From: Perognathus longimembris pacificus
Lineage: Eukaryota; Chordata; Mammalia; Rodentia; Heteromyidae
NCBI RefSeq assembly: GCF_023159225.1
Contig: NC_063171.1
Coordinates: 11,794,826 to 11,858,825 of the forward strand
Length of the DNA stretch: 64,000 bases
Direction: 5' to 3'
Positions within the stretch are counted from its first letter, which is position 1. Each line of letters opens with the position of its first letter. Shown one piece after another: positions 45,601-56,167 of the stretch. Both the position numbers and the translations under genes were made by a program. The notes below the pieces were generated by a model. It was not told where the DNA came from. It did no database searches and saw nothing but the letters and a program-made list of their open reading frames with translations.

Positions 45601-46445
45601 TATCCTAGACATTAACTAATTATTACCCATAGCATGAAAATTTGTTTCGTTTTCCAATAAACACTGGAATTGATCGCTAATATTAGTCCATTGTTTGTAT
45701 GATTACAAACACCAGCAAATCAGCTTCCATGCATAGAGGTGAAATGAAGAAAAATTCCCACCATCATGTCCAGTAAAATGGCCTTGAAATGGTCTTGAAG
45801 TTCTAAGAAAGAAACCTAGATTATATGTCAAAATTATTGCCTAGAACACTACCTTGGTTTAAAAGCTCAAGATGGCACCACACTTAAAAAAATAGTAGAT
45901 AGGAAACAGAAAGCCTTTTTCTTTGTTTTTATTAAATCAACACCCATTCTTATCAAGAATATGATAGGTTGACAAGTTTCCCACACCACACAAATTCTGA
46001 AAGTCATTGAAGCCATGGAAGTGAGCAGAATGAACTCTGCACATAGATATCTTAAAAATATACAAGCTAGGGAAGATACAGTTCATGATTGTTCACATTT
46101 GTAATGCCCTGAATTTCCTGGAGTTGTACAAACAGTACTAGAAAAAGTCTGTTAATTATGTCATGAGGCTAAAATAGATTGTTTTTCTAATAACTACTCC
46201 AAACTATATTTGTGTACATTTAAAAGAAACATTATTGATAAGTTAATATGTGACATAAATAAATGTAAAGGAAATTTTTGATGAAATCATGAGTTTCTAG
46301 CACTATGATGATTTTTACATGAATTAAAATTCTTTTAGGAAATATATCTTTTTTTATTTCTCATTGTGACAAAGATAAACGATCTTAAAACCTACATCAT
46401 AAGAATTATCAGGAAAATAGAAAACTTAGGGAAATACACCTATTT
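45601..46445. other. Unannotated DNA
   Basis: No exon or repeat recognised. Confidence 0.4.
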
Positions 46446-46449
46446 TTAA

Positions 46450-46645
46450 AAATAACAATTATTTATTGTCAAAGTGATGTGCAAAGGGGTTACAGTTTCA
46501 TACATAAAGCCATGGGTACACTTCTTGTACTATTTGTTACATCCTCCCTCAGTCCCGCCTCCCCCCTCTCCTTTTCCCACCATGAGTTCTTCAGTTGGTT
46601 TACTCCAAATGGTTTTGCAAGTATTGCTTTTGGAGCCAGAAATAA
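46450..46645 (-). mobile_element. LINE-1 3' UTR end, antisense
   Basis: It has tttattgtcaaagtgatgtg, ggggttacagtttcatac, the C/T-rich stretch, gagttcttcagttggtttac and ttgcaagtattgcttttgg, matching the reverse of 22050-22245 of the full-length L1. Confidence 0.8.
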
Positions 46646-47714
46646 ACCTCTTCTATTTTACTGATCATTTAATTTTTAATGTAAGTACTTCATTTTTTAA
46701 AGCCAATGGAAAGATTTTTAGAAAATGACACAGCAGAATTACTGTGTATTATAATGCATTATAAAGGACTTATTTTATTGCAAGTCAATCTTTTTTATTT
46801 AAAATTCTGTCCACAATATTTCTCATTATAACTGGAGACATAAAATAACATGTAGCGTAAAGGGAGACACCAGCATAATCACACTGACTATTTTACTGAA
46901 AATCCTCACTACCAAACCCAAATCCTCATTCCACAAACCTGCAATAGTTTTATTTTTCTGAAGTATTGAACTGTTAATTTTGAATCATGGCTCATAATCT
47001 GGACTGAGTCGAGGAATTGGAAGAAGGTATTCATAATTAAGATCATTGACTGGGCTTCTTTGAGGTCAACTTAACATCCCATTTTCAACCAAATATTCTG
47101 TCAGCTGCTGTGGTAGCACTCTCAAGCACTTACTGCTCTACATGGTGTACACAAGATTTATGGGTTCCTCCTCATCAGGCATCATTAGGCATTAGGGAAA
47201 GCTTAGGAGGCTGTCCTTAAACATGCAGAGTTCTCTATGATAACACAAAAGAATTGGCAAACTGTCTACTGAAAGAAAATTCATAATATACAAAGGCAAC
47301 ATGTTGGGGTAGCAATTTAGATTCTTAGGCTTCAGCACAATTCTCAATTAGGAATGGGACTACACTGTCTTTCAGAAAAATGGGGAAAAGTTGCTAGTGA
47401 GGTGATGTATACAAACACATATGTATGACCTAAGGAATAACTTCATTTTTTTTTAATTTTTAAAAAGAGGAATGTGATTCTTAATTTCTAGGATTCTCCC
47501 TAACCTCAAAAGCTGACTTGTTAGAGTACTATTAAAAGAATTTCCATTGAAATAGAGATAAAACTTGAGACTTCCAGAGTGAATACTAAAAATTTGCTAT
47601 TTTAAATTTATATCAAGTTCTTCATCACCATTTTCTAGTGTTCTGTACTTTAAAAGATCAACAAATCTACAGGAAGCATTCTGTTTGCATGTGTGTAAAG
47701 GTTTATTTTTCATG
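46646..47714. other. Unannotated DNA
   Basis: No exon or repeat recognised. Confidence 0.4.
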
Positions 47715-47730
47715 ATGAAGAGAACAATTT

Positions 47731-47936
47731 TTTTTTTTTTTTCTTGCCAGTCCTGGGCCTTGGACTCAGGGCCTGAGCATCGTCCCTGGCTTCTTTTTGC
47801 TCAAGGCTAGCACTCTGCCACTTGAGCCACAGCGCCACTTCTGGCCGTTTTCTGTATATGTGGTGCTGGGGAATCGAACCCAGGGCTTCATGTACACGAG
47901 CCAAGCACTCTTGCCACTAGGCCATATCCCCAGCCC
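47731..47936 (-). mobile_element. IDL-Geo SINE, antisense, with target-site duplication
   Basis: It has the T-run, tgccagtcctgggccttgg, the Geo body, ggtgctggggaatcgaaccc and ctaggccatatccccagcc. A 16-base perfect TSD, TGAAGAGAACAATTTT, lies at 47715-47730 and 47937-47952. Confidence 0.96.
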
Positions 47937-47952
47937 TGAAGAGAACAATTTT

Positions 47953-49095
47953 GTCTATCAAATAAATTATTTTGGAGACCAAATAAGATGTGCAATTTTC
48001 CCTCAGATTTTTATAAATTGAATCTCAAAATAGAAAGAGTAATGATTATTTTGAAAAATCCATGTGAAGAAGCATAAAATACAACCACAGACAGGGTGAA
48101 TATATCTTCTCATATCAATAGAATGTATTCATACTAATTCCAGGATACACATATAATAAAACATTTTTAGAATATGGATATTATATATATATTTTAAAAT
48201 GGTTTAGTTTTAAGAATGCCTTCTGATTCTATATACATATATATATAATTTAAATCAAAATTGAATAGTGTTGGATTTTCTTTTTGTAATGAAACATTTA
48301 GTGCCATGTTTTTTATCATTTAAGAATTTATTGATGTTCTTTATCTGATTTCATTATTGTATATTTGTATTAATATAAGAAAATAAACATGCCTCAATGG
48401 CAAGTCTCTTTCCACACATAATTTGATGTGGTGTCATTAAATTGAAACAGTGGTATATAAGAAAATAAACATGCCTCAATGGCAAGTCTCTCCACACATA
48501 AGTTCATGTGGTGTCATTAAATTGAAACAGTGGTATATTTTAAATTTTTCTGGTATTGTCATACAACATGAAAACATGCATATATTCTTAAAAATATCAT
48601 TTTAGTTAACTTTAGAGCCATAGTATATATTGGACAATCATCACACATTAAAAGCACTGTTTAAGAAGAAATAATTAAAGAAAAAGAGCTGAGTACGCAA
48701 GACAGGAGGTTGTATTTTGTTTCAGAATTTCTATTGTGACAGAAGCAAGTCTTTGAATAATGCAAATGATATTTGAAATCAGGTGTAGATCTTAAAGAGT
48801 CTCCTACTCTGCAATAAAGATATATGGGTTCTTGGTTTTATAAATTCATAAGAATATCCACTCTGGTCAACAGTGTATTTATCGTCATAAATATTCTACT
48901 CTCACAGTGGACTCTTAAGTGATAAGATGAATAAGTTCCAAACAAGTGACTTACAAATTCAGATTTGATTATATACAAAAATTCAGTTAGAATAAAAAGT
49001 GACATCTAAACTCTAAAAAAAATGTATGTATTGTTTTGGTGCATTTAAAGCATTTTATCCTTCATGTGTAGTGCTTAGTTTCTCTTTTACCTTTC
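47953..49095. other. Probable RGS21 3' UTR and downstream DNA
   Basis: The DNA just left of the RGS21 stop should be its 3' UTR (minus strand). Several minus-strand AATAAA sequences occur (plus-strand TTTATT), for example near 48330, but I cannot choose the used poly(A) site. Apart from the 82-base tandem duplication at 48374-48536 I recognise no repeat. Confidence 0.5.
48374..48536. repeat. 82-base tandem duplication
   Basis: Two adjacent copies (48374-48455 and 48456-48536), each starting tataagaaaataaacatgc and ending aaattgaaacagtggtata. The copies differ by a two-base deletion (ctctttccac versus ctctccac) and two substitutions, so the duplication is fairly recent. Confidence 0.95.
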
Positions 49096-49299
49096 TCACA
49101 AGAAAGGGAGCCACCTTTTTTGACTTCCAACCTGTTGGCTTGTCACCAGTTTCTTGTAAATCTCTGACTTCAGAAATCGAGGGAAAGAATCTTTGGCCAT
49201 GAGACTATAGATTAACTTCTGAGCCTCATCAAAACATTTGAGGGTTGGTTCAGCAATATTCTTTGAGATGAGGTCTCTGGTACTGAAGTCAATGTTAAT
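49096..49299 (-). CDS. RGS21: Terminal coding exon of RGS21 (regulator of G-protein signalling 21)
   Basis: The exon encodes the last 67 residues of an R4-family RGS protein and ends in TGA. It starts with INIDF directly after a splice acceptor (pyrimidine-rich ...ctttccacag on the minus strand, AG at 49301-49300), so it begins in phase 0, as expected for the last exon of R4 RGS genes. It covers the C-terminal third of the RGS fold: RDLISKNI, EPTLKCFDEAQ, the KDSFPRFLKS helix and a short tail ending WLPFL. The D-S-x-x-R set in KDSFPRF matches residues that in RGS4 contact the switch regions of G-alpha. RGS proteins speed GTP hydrolysis on Gi/Gq alpha subunits; RGS21 is known from taste cells. 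Full-length RGS21 is about 152 residues, so the first ~85 residues lie on upstream exons, which I could not find up to 64000. There are no stops or frameshifts and the gene looks functional. Assignment to RGS21 rather than RGS1, 2, 13 or 18 is from remembered sequence, especially the WLPFL end. Confidence 0.93.
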   Translation of the reverse strand: MNIDFSTRDLISKNIAEPTLKCFDEAQKLIYSLMAKDSFPRFLKSEIYKKLVTSQQVGSQKRWLPFL

Positions 49300-49320
49300 C
49301 TGTGGAAAGCAAGGTTGCAT
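49299..49320 (-). promoter_or_regulatory. Splice acceptor of the last RGS21 intron
   Basis: Read on the minus strand, a short pyrimidine-rich stretch (ttgctttccac) runs into CAG and is followed by ATTAACATTGAC, where homology to RGS proteins begins. Residues encoded upstream of this point in the same frame show no RGS similarity, which places the exon edge here. Confidence 0.85.
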
Positions 49321-49979
49321 GTCATTAGATTCTTTTAATCAAAGAATGCACTGTTCATTTGGATGAGTAGGCATATATATATTATTTGAATATTTCCCAG
49401 ACACTGAGCTAATCTAATGCAAAACAGCAGAAAGGTCATGCATTCAAGTTTTAGAATGCAGAACACACTAAGCTTAATTATTTTCCTACTTTGTGAAATG
49501 TAGCATTGACAACAGCAGAGTAAAGCCTTATTTACAATTCTTTTAAAAGATAAAGTGAAGAAGCAAACAGTATACTTTATCTCTCTAAATGTCTTTTCAC
49601 CCTCTTTCTCTAAACTTTGGCCTGAATACTTACATTGAATACATTGACAATGAATACATTGTCATAGGCAAAATGAAAGGATAACCTACTAGTGTTTTCT
49701 ACATTTCCCATTCTGCTCAGATTGGTTTGCTGTTCCTGTATTATTGCTTTTCTAATTTTATTTCTTTTTGCATGAAAATATGAATCAAATTACATCTCTC
49801 TTCACTGATTCTTATCCCCTACCCCAGAAGCTATAGATCAGAATCTATATTTCTGAATCTATATCTCTATCTATACCTGCCCTCTTAACACCCCTAGCAT
49901 ATGAAAGACAGATGAAGTAATGGAACTTACTATTCCTCTGAAAATATAGATAAAAGGCTTCTAAGACCCTCGCCTCCCC
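49300..49979 (-). other. RGS21 last intron, 3' part
   Basis: Intronic by position. No exon or repeat is recognised except a short duplicated acattgaatacattgacaatg patch at about 49632-49665. Confidence 0.6.
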
Positions 49980-50212
49980 TTTTTCTTTTTGCCAGTCCTA
50001 GGCTTGAATTTAGGGCCTGGGTGTTGTCGCTGAGCTTCTTTTGCACAAGGTTAGTGTCTACCACTTGAGTCACAGCCAATTCCAGCTTTTTTGAGTAGTT
50101 TGTTGGAGATAAGAGTTTTATGGACTTTCCTGCTGGGGCTGGCTTAGAACTATAGTCCTCAGGTCTCTACTTTCTGAGTACCTGGGATACAGGCATGAGC
50201 CATCAGCGATGG
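49980..50212 (-). repeat. 7SL/B1-like + Geo composite SINE, antisense
   Basis: It has the Geo end (tttgccagtcctaggcttg, gggcctgggtgttgtcgc), then gtttgttggagataagag, then the reversed head (ggctggcttagaactatag, gagtacctgggatacaggc). It lies in the RGS21 intron in the gene's own direction. Confidence 0.78.
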
Positions 50213-50735
50213 TCTTGTAAACCCTCTTATGAAGTACTCCTCCAACCCTGTACTTACTCCCGAATAATAAGAAGCAGAAAATGTCTTATCCAAGATAAGG
50301 AAGAAATAAAGAAAAAAGGAAGTGTATTATGAAGAATCATCAAAATCCACTATTCTTGAATAGATAAATTCTTACTTTAGGGATTTCAGATAAGTATTGT
50401 TCCCACAAAGATCTGTAATTTTACACATTTGATCTTATTGTTTGATCACTCATCAAAGTTCCAGATAAAGAACAGAAACTTCTATAGGTTGCCTTCCAAA
50501 CTAGGAAAAAAAAAAAAAACTTGCCCCTGCAAGGACATGCAAAGGACATTTAAGATCATTAAAAATTTCATTAATTAATTCTGACCTTGGTAATGTTTGG
50601 TGATCTGTTTTCATATTTCTGAGTTTTTGCTTCGTCATTAATCTACTGATATTTACCAGAAGTTACAAAAACTGCGTGCATGTTTTATTCATTTTTAACT
50701 TATCTACAGCTATTAGTATCTATTGAATGTTCTTT
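50213..50735 (-). other. RGS21 intron sequence, unannotated
   Basis: No repeat or exon recognised. It ends at the left TSD (50720-50734) of the compound L1 insertion. Confidence 0.45.
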
Positions 50736-51779
50736 TTTTTTTCAAATTTTTATTATCAAACTGATGTACAGAGAGGTTACAGTTTCATACGTTAGGCATT
50801 GAATACATTTCTTGTACTGTTTGTTACCTTGTCCCTAATACCCCCCTCCGTCCTCGCCATTTCCCTCCCCCCCCCCCCCCGGAGGTGTTCAGTTCACTTA
50901 CACCAAACAGTTTTGCAAGTATTGCTTTTGTAGTTGTTTGTCTTTTGTTTTACCCTGTGTCTGTCAAATTTGGTATTCCCTTTCAATTTCCTACTTCCAA
51001 TACCAGTATACACAATTTCCAATATACTCAGATAAGATTACAGAGATAGTGTAGATACAACCAAAGGAAGGTGATACAAAAACATCATCAATAATAGAAG
51101 CTACAGATACACATGGGACGTTGAAAGTAGTTACAACTGTGATATAACAATTGTCTCTATAACATGGAGTTCATTTCATTTAGCATCATCTTATGAGTTC
51201 ATAAGGGTATAGCTATTGGGCCTTGTGATGCTCTGCTATGACTTTCCTAAACCTGTACTAATTATTCCCAATAAGGGAGACCATAGAGTCCATGTTTCTT
51301 TGGGTCTGGCTCACTTCACTTAGTACAATTTTTTCCAAGTCCTTCCATTTCCTTACAAATGGGACAATGTCATTCTTTCTGACAGAGGCATAAAATTCCA
51401 TTGTGTATATGTACCACATTTTCCTGATCCATTTGTCTACTGAGGGGCATCTGGGTTGGTTCCAGATTCTCGCTATGACAAATTGTGCTGCGATGAACAT
51501 TGTTGTGCTGGTGGCATTACTGTGATTTTGTTTGTGGTCTTTTGGATAGATACCCAAAAGTGGGGCTGCTGGGTCATAGGGGAGTTCTATATTTAGCCTT
51601 CTGAGGAATCTCCATACTGCTTGCCAGAGTGGCTGAACCAGTTTACATTCCCACCAACAATGAAGTAGGGTTTACTTTTGGCCACATCCCCTCCAACAAT
51701 TGTTATTATTAGTTTTCTTGATATATGATATTCTTACTGGGGTGAGATGGAATCTCAATGTTGTTTTGATTTGCATTTC
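50735..51779 (-). mobile_element. LINE-1 3' end (ORF2 C-terminus plus 3' UTR), antisense
   Basis: It starts with the T-run and caaatttttattatcaaac (reverse L1 end), includes the C-run at 50869-50881 (reverse of the G-rich tract), and continues to the reverse of agaaatgcaaatcaaaac. It corresponds to 21213-22246 of the full-length copy with few differences, so it is the same young subfamily. The minus-strand frame 51258-51557 encodes the true ORF2 C-terminus, including the codons after the premature stop of the 14-22 kb copy. Confidence 0.93.
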
Positions 51780-53087
51780 TTTTTTTTTTTCAAATTTTTA
51801 TTATCAAACTGATGTTCAGAAAGGTTACAGTTTCATACGTTAGGCACTGGATACATTTCTTGTACAGTTTGTTACCTTGTCACTCATACCCACCTCCCTC
51901 CTCCCCCTTTCCCTTCCCCCCCCCCCACAGAGGTGTTTAGTTCACTTACACCAAACAGTTTTGCAAGTATTGCTTTTGTAGTTGTTTGAAACACTTGGGC
52001 TCCTTGGCACAGGACGGAACTTCCTTAACAAAGACCCTGAAAGGCTACAAATCAAAGAAAGGTTGGACAAATGGGACTGCATCAAACTGCAGAGCTTCTG
52101 CAGAGCAAAGGACATAGCTCTCAAGATAAACAGAAAGCCCACAGACTGGGAGAAGATCTTTACCAGACATTCAACAGACAAAGGCCTCATCTCTAAAATA
52201 TATGCAGAACTAAAAAAACTGCCTTTTTCCAAAACAAAACCACAAACAACCAATAGCCCCCTCATCAAGTGGGCTAAAGACTTACAAAGAGACTTCTCTG
52301 ATGAGGAAATGAGAATGGCCAATAGGCATATGAAAAAATGCTCTACATCACTGGCCATAAAAGAAATGCAAATCAAAACAACATTGAGATTCCATCTCAC
52401 CCCAGTAAGAATGTCATATATCAAGAAAACTAACAATAACAATTTTTGGAGGGGATGTGGCCAAAAGGGAACCCTACTTCATTGTTGGTGGGAATGTAAA
52501 CTGGTTCAGCCACTCTGGCAAGCAGTATGGAGATTCCTCAGAAGGCTAAATATAGAACTCCCCTATGACCCAGCAGCCCCACTTTTGGGTATCTATCCAA
52601 AAGACCACAAACAAAATCACAGTAATGCCACCAGCACAACAACGTTCATTGCAGTACAATTTGTCATAGCGAGAATCTGGAACCAGCCCAGATGCCCCTC
52701 AGTAGACGAATGGATCAGGAAAATGTGGTACATATACACAATGGAATTTTATGCCTCTATCAGAAAGAATGACATTGTCCCATTTGTAAGGAAATGGAAG
52801 GATTTGGAAAAAATTGTACTAAGTGAAGTGAGCCAGACCCAAAGAAACATGGACTCTATGGTCTCCCTTATTGGGAATAATTAGTACAGGTTTAGGCAAG
52901 TCATAGCAGAGCATCACAAGGCCCAATAACTATACCCTTATGAACACATAAGATGATTCTAAGTGAATGAACTCCATGTTATTGAAACAGTTGTAACTAC
53001 TTTCAATGTCCTATGTGTATCTGTAGCTTCTATTATTGATGATGTTCTTGTATCACCTTCCTGTGCTTGTACCTACACTATCTTTGT
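51780..53087. mobile_element. 5'-inverted (twin-primed) LINE-1 3' end
   Basis: 51780-51987 is the L1 3' UTR terminus in antisense (T-run, then to ttttgtagttgttt). At 51988 the orientation flips and sense ORF2 begins at gaaacacttgggctcc, equal to 20839 of the full-length copy, and runs to 53087 (its 21953). About 100 bases of 3' UTR are missing at the flip. Inverted upstream L1 joined to a terminal 3' piece is the signature of twin priming. The sense piece encodes 300 residues of ORF2 with one Cys-to-Phe change in the Cys cluster (FWRGCGQKG). Confidence 0.88.
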
Positions 53088-53300
53088 AATCTTTTTTTTT
53101 TTTTCTTTTTGCCAGTCCTGAGGCTTGGACTCAGGGCCTGAGCATTGTCCCTGGCTTCTTTTTGCTCAAGATTGGCACTCTGCCACTTGAGCCAAAGCAC
53201 TACTTCTGGGCATTTTCTATATATGTGGCACTGAGGAATTGAACCCAGGGCTTCATGTATACGAGGCAAGCACTCTTGCCACTAGGCCATATTCCCAGGC
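53088..53300 (-). mobile_element. IDL-Geo SINE, antisense, at the edge of the compound L1 insertion
   Basis: A T-run, tttgccagtcctgaggcttg, the Geo body, gaggaattgaacccagg and ctaggccatattcccagg. It starts right at the end of the L1 inverted piece and ends at the right copy of the outer direct repeat (53301-53315). Confidence 0.9.
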
Positions 53301-53453
53301 CTATTGTATGTTCTTAATATGCTAGTTCTGGTTTGTGGGGAAAACCAATAGTGAAATAAATTGTTTTCTTAAAGTTGGGCAATGAGAAATCTGTCATGCA
53401 GTAATTTAGGAAAATAAATCAACAGAACAAAAATCAAATATTGAATCATCTGT

Positions 53454-53504
<51 letters not shown>
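53454..53504. repeat. (GT)n microsatellite
   Basis: About 24 GT dinucleotides with one interruption near the left end. Confidence 0.96.
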
Positions 53505-53505
<1 letters not shown>

Positions 53506-53512
53506 CTGTATA

Positions 53513-53762
53513 TGCTAGTCCTGGGGTTTGACTCAGAGTCTAGTCACCATCCTCAAGCTTTTATGCTCAAATTTAGCACTCTACCACTTGTGCCATACCT
53601 CCACTTCTGACTTTGTGCTGGTTAATTGGAGATAAGAATCTTACTGGCTTTGTGCTGGTTAACTCGAGATAGAGGAGTTTTGCAGTCTTTTCTAACCGGT
53701 CTGGCTTTAAATCTCGATTGACAAATCTCAGCCACATGTGCAGAATTACAGGCATAATCAAT
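53513..53762 (-). repeat. 7SL/B1-like + Geo composite SINE, antisense, with internal duplication
   Basis: It has the Geo end (gctagtcctggggtttgac), gcactctaccacttgtgcc, ggttaattggagataagaa and the reversed head (ggtctggctttaaatctcg). The stretch actggctttgtgctggttaa repeats material just before it (tgactttgtgctggttaatt), a local duplication of about 40 bases. Confidence 0.72.
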
Positions 53763-53862
53763 GATCATCTGACAAATGTAAAAACTTAATGCAAGAAAGA
53801 GTTATATTCCTAGGAGCCAAATTGTGGAATCTGCTAAGGTGTCCAATAAAAAAATGAATAGA

Positions 53863-54018
53863 GGGTGGGAATATGGCCTAGTGGAAGAATGCTTGCCTTG
53901 TACACATGAAGCCCTGGGTTCGATTCCCCAACACCACATATATAGAAAATGGCCAGAAATGGTGCTGTGGCTCAAGTGCTAGCTTTGAGCAAAAAAGAAG
54001 CCAAGGACAGTGTTCAGC
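53863..54018 (+). mobile_element. IDL-Geo SINE, 3'-truncated
   Basis: It starts agggtgggaatatggcctag, keeps the B box ggttcgattcc and the Geo body to gccaaggacagtgttcag, then stops without the usual end or A tail. Confidence 0.85.
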
Positions 54019-54400
54019 ATAACATAGAAGAAAGGTAATCCTCCTGTAAGGTTGGAAGAAAAAACAGGCCAAGTTTTGTTTTCTGTGCTAGAGTACTGCA
54101 TTTTCTTTCCACTGGTATAATAAGATAGACATGGAATGGATCTGAGTACATCCATAGTATGGCAAATTATGTAGTAGCCTAATATAATGCCCACTTCATA
54201 TTGGGAGTCTGTGACTAGGAGCCACTATCAAGATATTAAGTGAAGTTTAAAAATCTGCTGTATCCGCTATATCCATAAGCTTATTGTGTGTTATAGATGT
54301 AAAAATAAATGTGTTTATGTGCATATTATGATTTGCTTTATACCTGCCTAAGGATAAGTATAGTATTTCAACCTAATTAAGCTCTCATTTGGGTAGAGTT

Positions 54401-54628
54401 TTTTATTTTTTTCATTTTTTGTTCTTTGTTTGTTTTTTTGCCAGTCCAGGGGCTTGAACTCAAGGCTGGAGCACTATCCCTGGCTTCTTTTTGCTCCAGA
54501 CTAGCACTCTACCCCTTGAGCCACAGCACCACTTCTGGCCTTTTCTATATATGTGGTGCTGAGGAATCGAACCCAGGGCTTCATTTTTATGAGGTGAGCA
54601 CTTTACCACTAGGCCATATTCCCAGCCC
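54401..54628 (-). mobile_element. IDL-Geo SINE, antisense, with target-site duplication
   Basis: A T-rich tail, gccagtccaggggcttgaac, the Geo body, gctgaggaatcgaacccagg and ctaggccatattcccagccc. The TSD TTGG(G/A)TAGAGTT, with one mismatch, lies at 54389-54400 and 54629-54640. Confidence 0.92.
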
Positions 54629-54669
54629 TTGGATAGAGTTATATTGACAGTAAGGTCAGTGAGGCCTTA

Positions 54670-54735
54670 TTTCAGTACTACTACTGCTACTATTACTATT
54701 ATTACTACTATTATTACCAATCACCACCATTATTA
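54670..54735. repeat. (ACT/ATT/ACC)n trinucleotide patch
   Basis: Imperfect ACT, ATT and ACC triplets repeat for about 65 bases. Confidence 0.85.
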
Positions 54736-54776
54736 TCAGAACAAAACATTTTCAATAACTCCTGCATTTCCTATTT

Positions 54777-55942
54777 TTTTTTCCTTATTTATTGTCAAAG
54801 TGATGTACAGAGAGGTTACAGTTTCATACGTGAGGCCTTGGGGTCATTTGTTGTACTGTTTGTTACCTCCTCCCTCATTCCCCCCTCCCTTTTCCCCTTC
54901 TCCATGAGTTGTTCAGTTGGTTTACACCAAATGGTTTTGCAAGTATTGCTTTTGGAGTCATTTGTCTTTTTATCCTTTGTCTCTCAATTTTAATATTCAC
55001 TTTCACTTTCCTAGTTCTAATAACAGTATACACAATTTCCAATGTACTCAGATAAGATACAGTGATATTGCAGGTACAACCACAGGAAGGGGATACAAGA
55101 TGATCATCAACAATAGAGCCACAGTTTCACATGGCATGTTGAAAGTAATTACAAAAGTGATATAACAGTTGTTTCCATAACATGGAGTTCATTTCACTTA
55201 TTATTATCTTATACATTCATGAGGGCATAGCTATTAGGCTCTTGTGATCCTCTGCTGTGACTAGACTAAACCTGTGCTAATTATTCCCTCTGAGGGAGAC
55301 CACAGAGTCCATGTTTGTTTGGGTTTGGCTCAATTCCTCCAAAACAAAACTGCAAAGAACCAGCAGCCCCCTCAACAAGTGGGCTAAAGACTTAAAAAGA
55401 GACTTCTCTGATGACGAAATGAGAATGGCCAAGAGACATATGAGAAAGTGCTCTAAATCACTGGCCATAAAAGAAATGCAAATCAAAACAACACTGAGTC
55501 TCCACCTCATCAAAGTAAGAATGTCTTTTATCAAGAAAACTAACAATAATAAATGTTGGAAGGGATGTGGCCAAAAGGGAACCTTACTTCATTGTTGATG
55601 GGAATGTAAACTGGTTCAGCCACTCTGTAAATCAGTATAGAGATTCCTCAGAAGGCTAAACATGGAGCTCCCCTATGACCCAGCAACCCCACTTTTGGGC
55701 ATCTACCCAAAAGACCACAAACAAGAACACACTGAAGCCACCAGCACAACAATATTCATCGCAGCACAATTTGTCATAGCTAGAATATGGAACCAACCCA
55801 GATGCCCCTCGGTATACGAATGGATCAGGAAAATGTGGTACATATTCACAATGGAATTTTATGTCTCTATCAGAAAGAATGACATTGCCCCATTCAAAAC
55901 GAAATGGAAGGACTTGGAAAAAAATATACTAAGTGAAGTGAG
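54777..55942 (-). mobile_element. 5'-inverted (twin-primed) LINE-1 with target-site duplication
   Basis: 54777-55333 is the L1 3' end in antisense (T-run, ttattgtcaaagtgatgtac ... to ggtttggctcaa). 55334-55942 is ORF2 in sense orientation (ttcctccaaaacaaaactgc ... to aagtgaagtgagc). On L1 coordinates the two pieces meet at about 21680-21686 with the shared bases gagcc at the junction. The whole is bracketed by a 16-base TSD, CCTGCA(T/C)TTCCTATTT, at 54761-54776 and 55943-55958. It is an older L1 than the 50.7-53.1 kb copies, with more differences. Confidence 0.93.
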
Positions 55943-55973
55943 CCTGCACTTCCTATTTAAACCTCTAGAATTC

Positions 55974-56167
55974 TGAAGCTGAAAATGTGGCTTAGCAGTA
56001 GATTGCTTGCCTAGCATGCATCAAACCCTGGATTCAATTCTTCAGCACCACATAAACAGAAAAAAACTGGAAGTGATGTTATGGCTCAAGAGTTAGAGTG
56101 CTAGTCTTCAGCAAAATGAAGCCAGGAGCAGTGGATGGGCCCTGAGTACAAGCTCTAGGACTGGAAA
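55974..56167 (+). mobile_element. IDL-Geo SINE, diverged
   Basis: It has tgaaaatgtggcttagcagt, ccctggattcaattcttcag, then the Geo body (ggctcaagagttagagtgc ... ctctaggactgg). It is more diverged than the other copies. Confidence 0.78.

Noticed and set aside
48374..48536. Possible start of a CRISPR-like or satellite array
   Set aside because: Only two contiguous copies without spacers; a simple tandem duplication.
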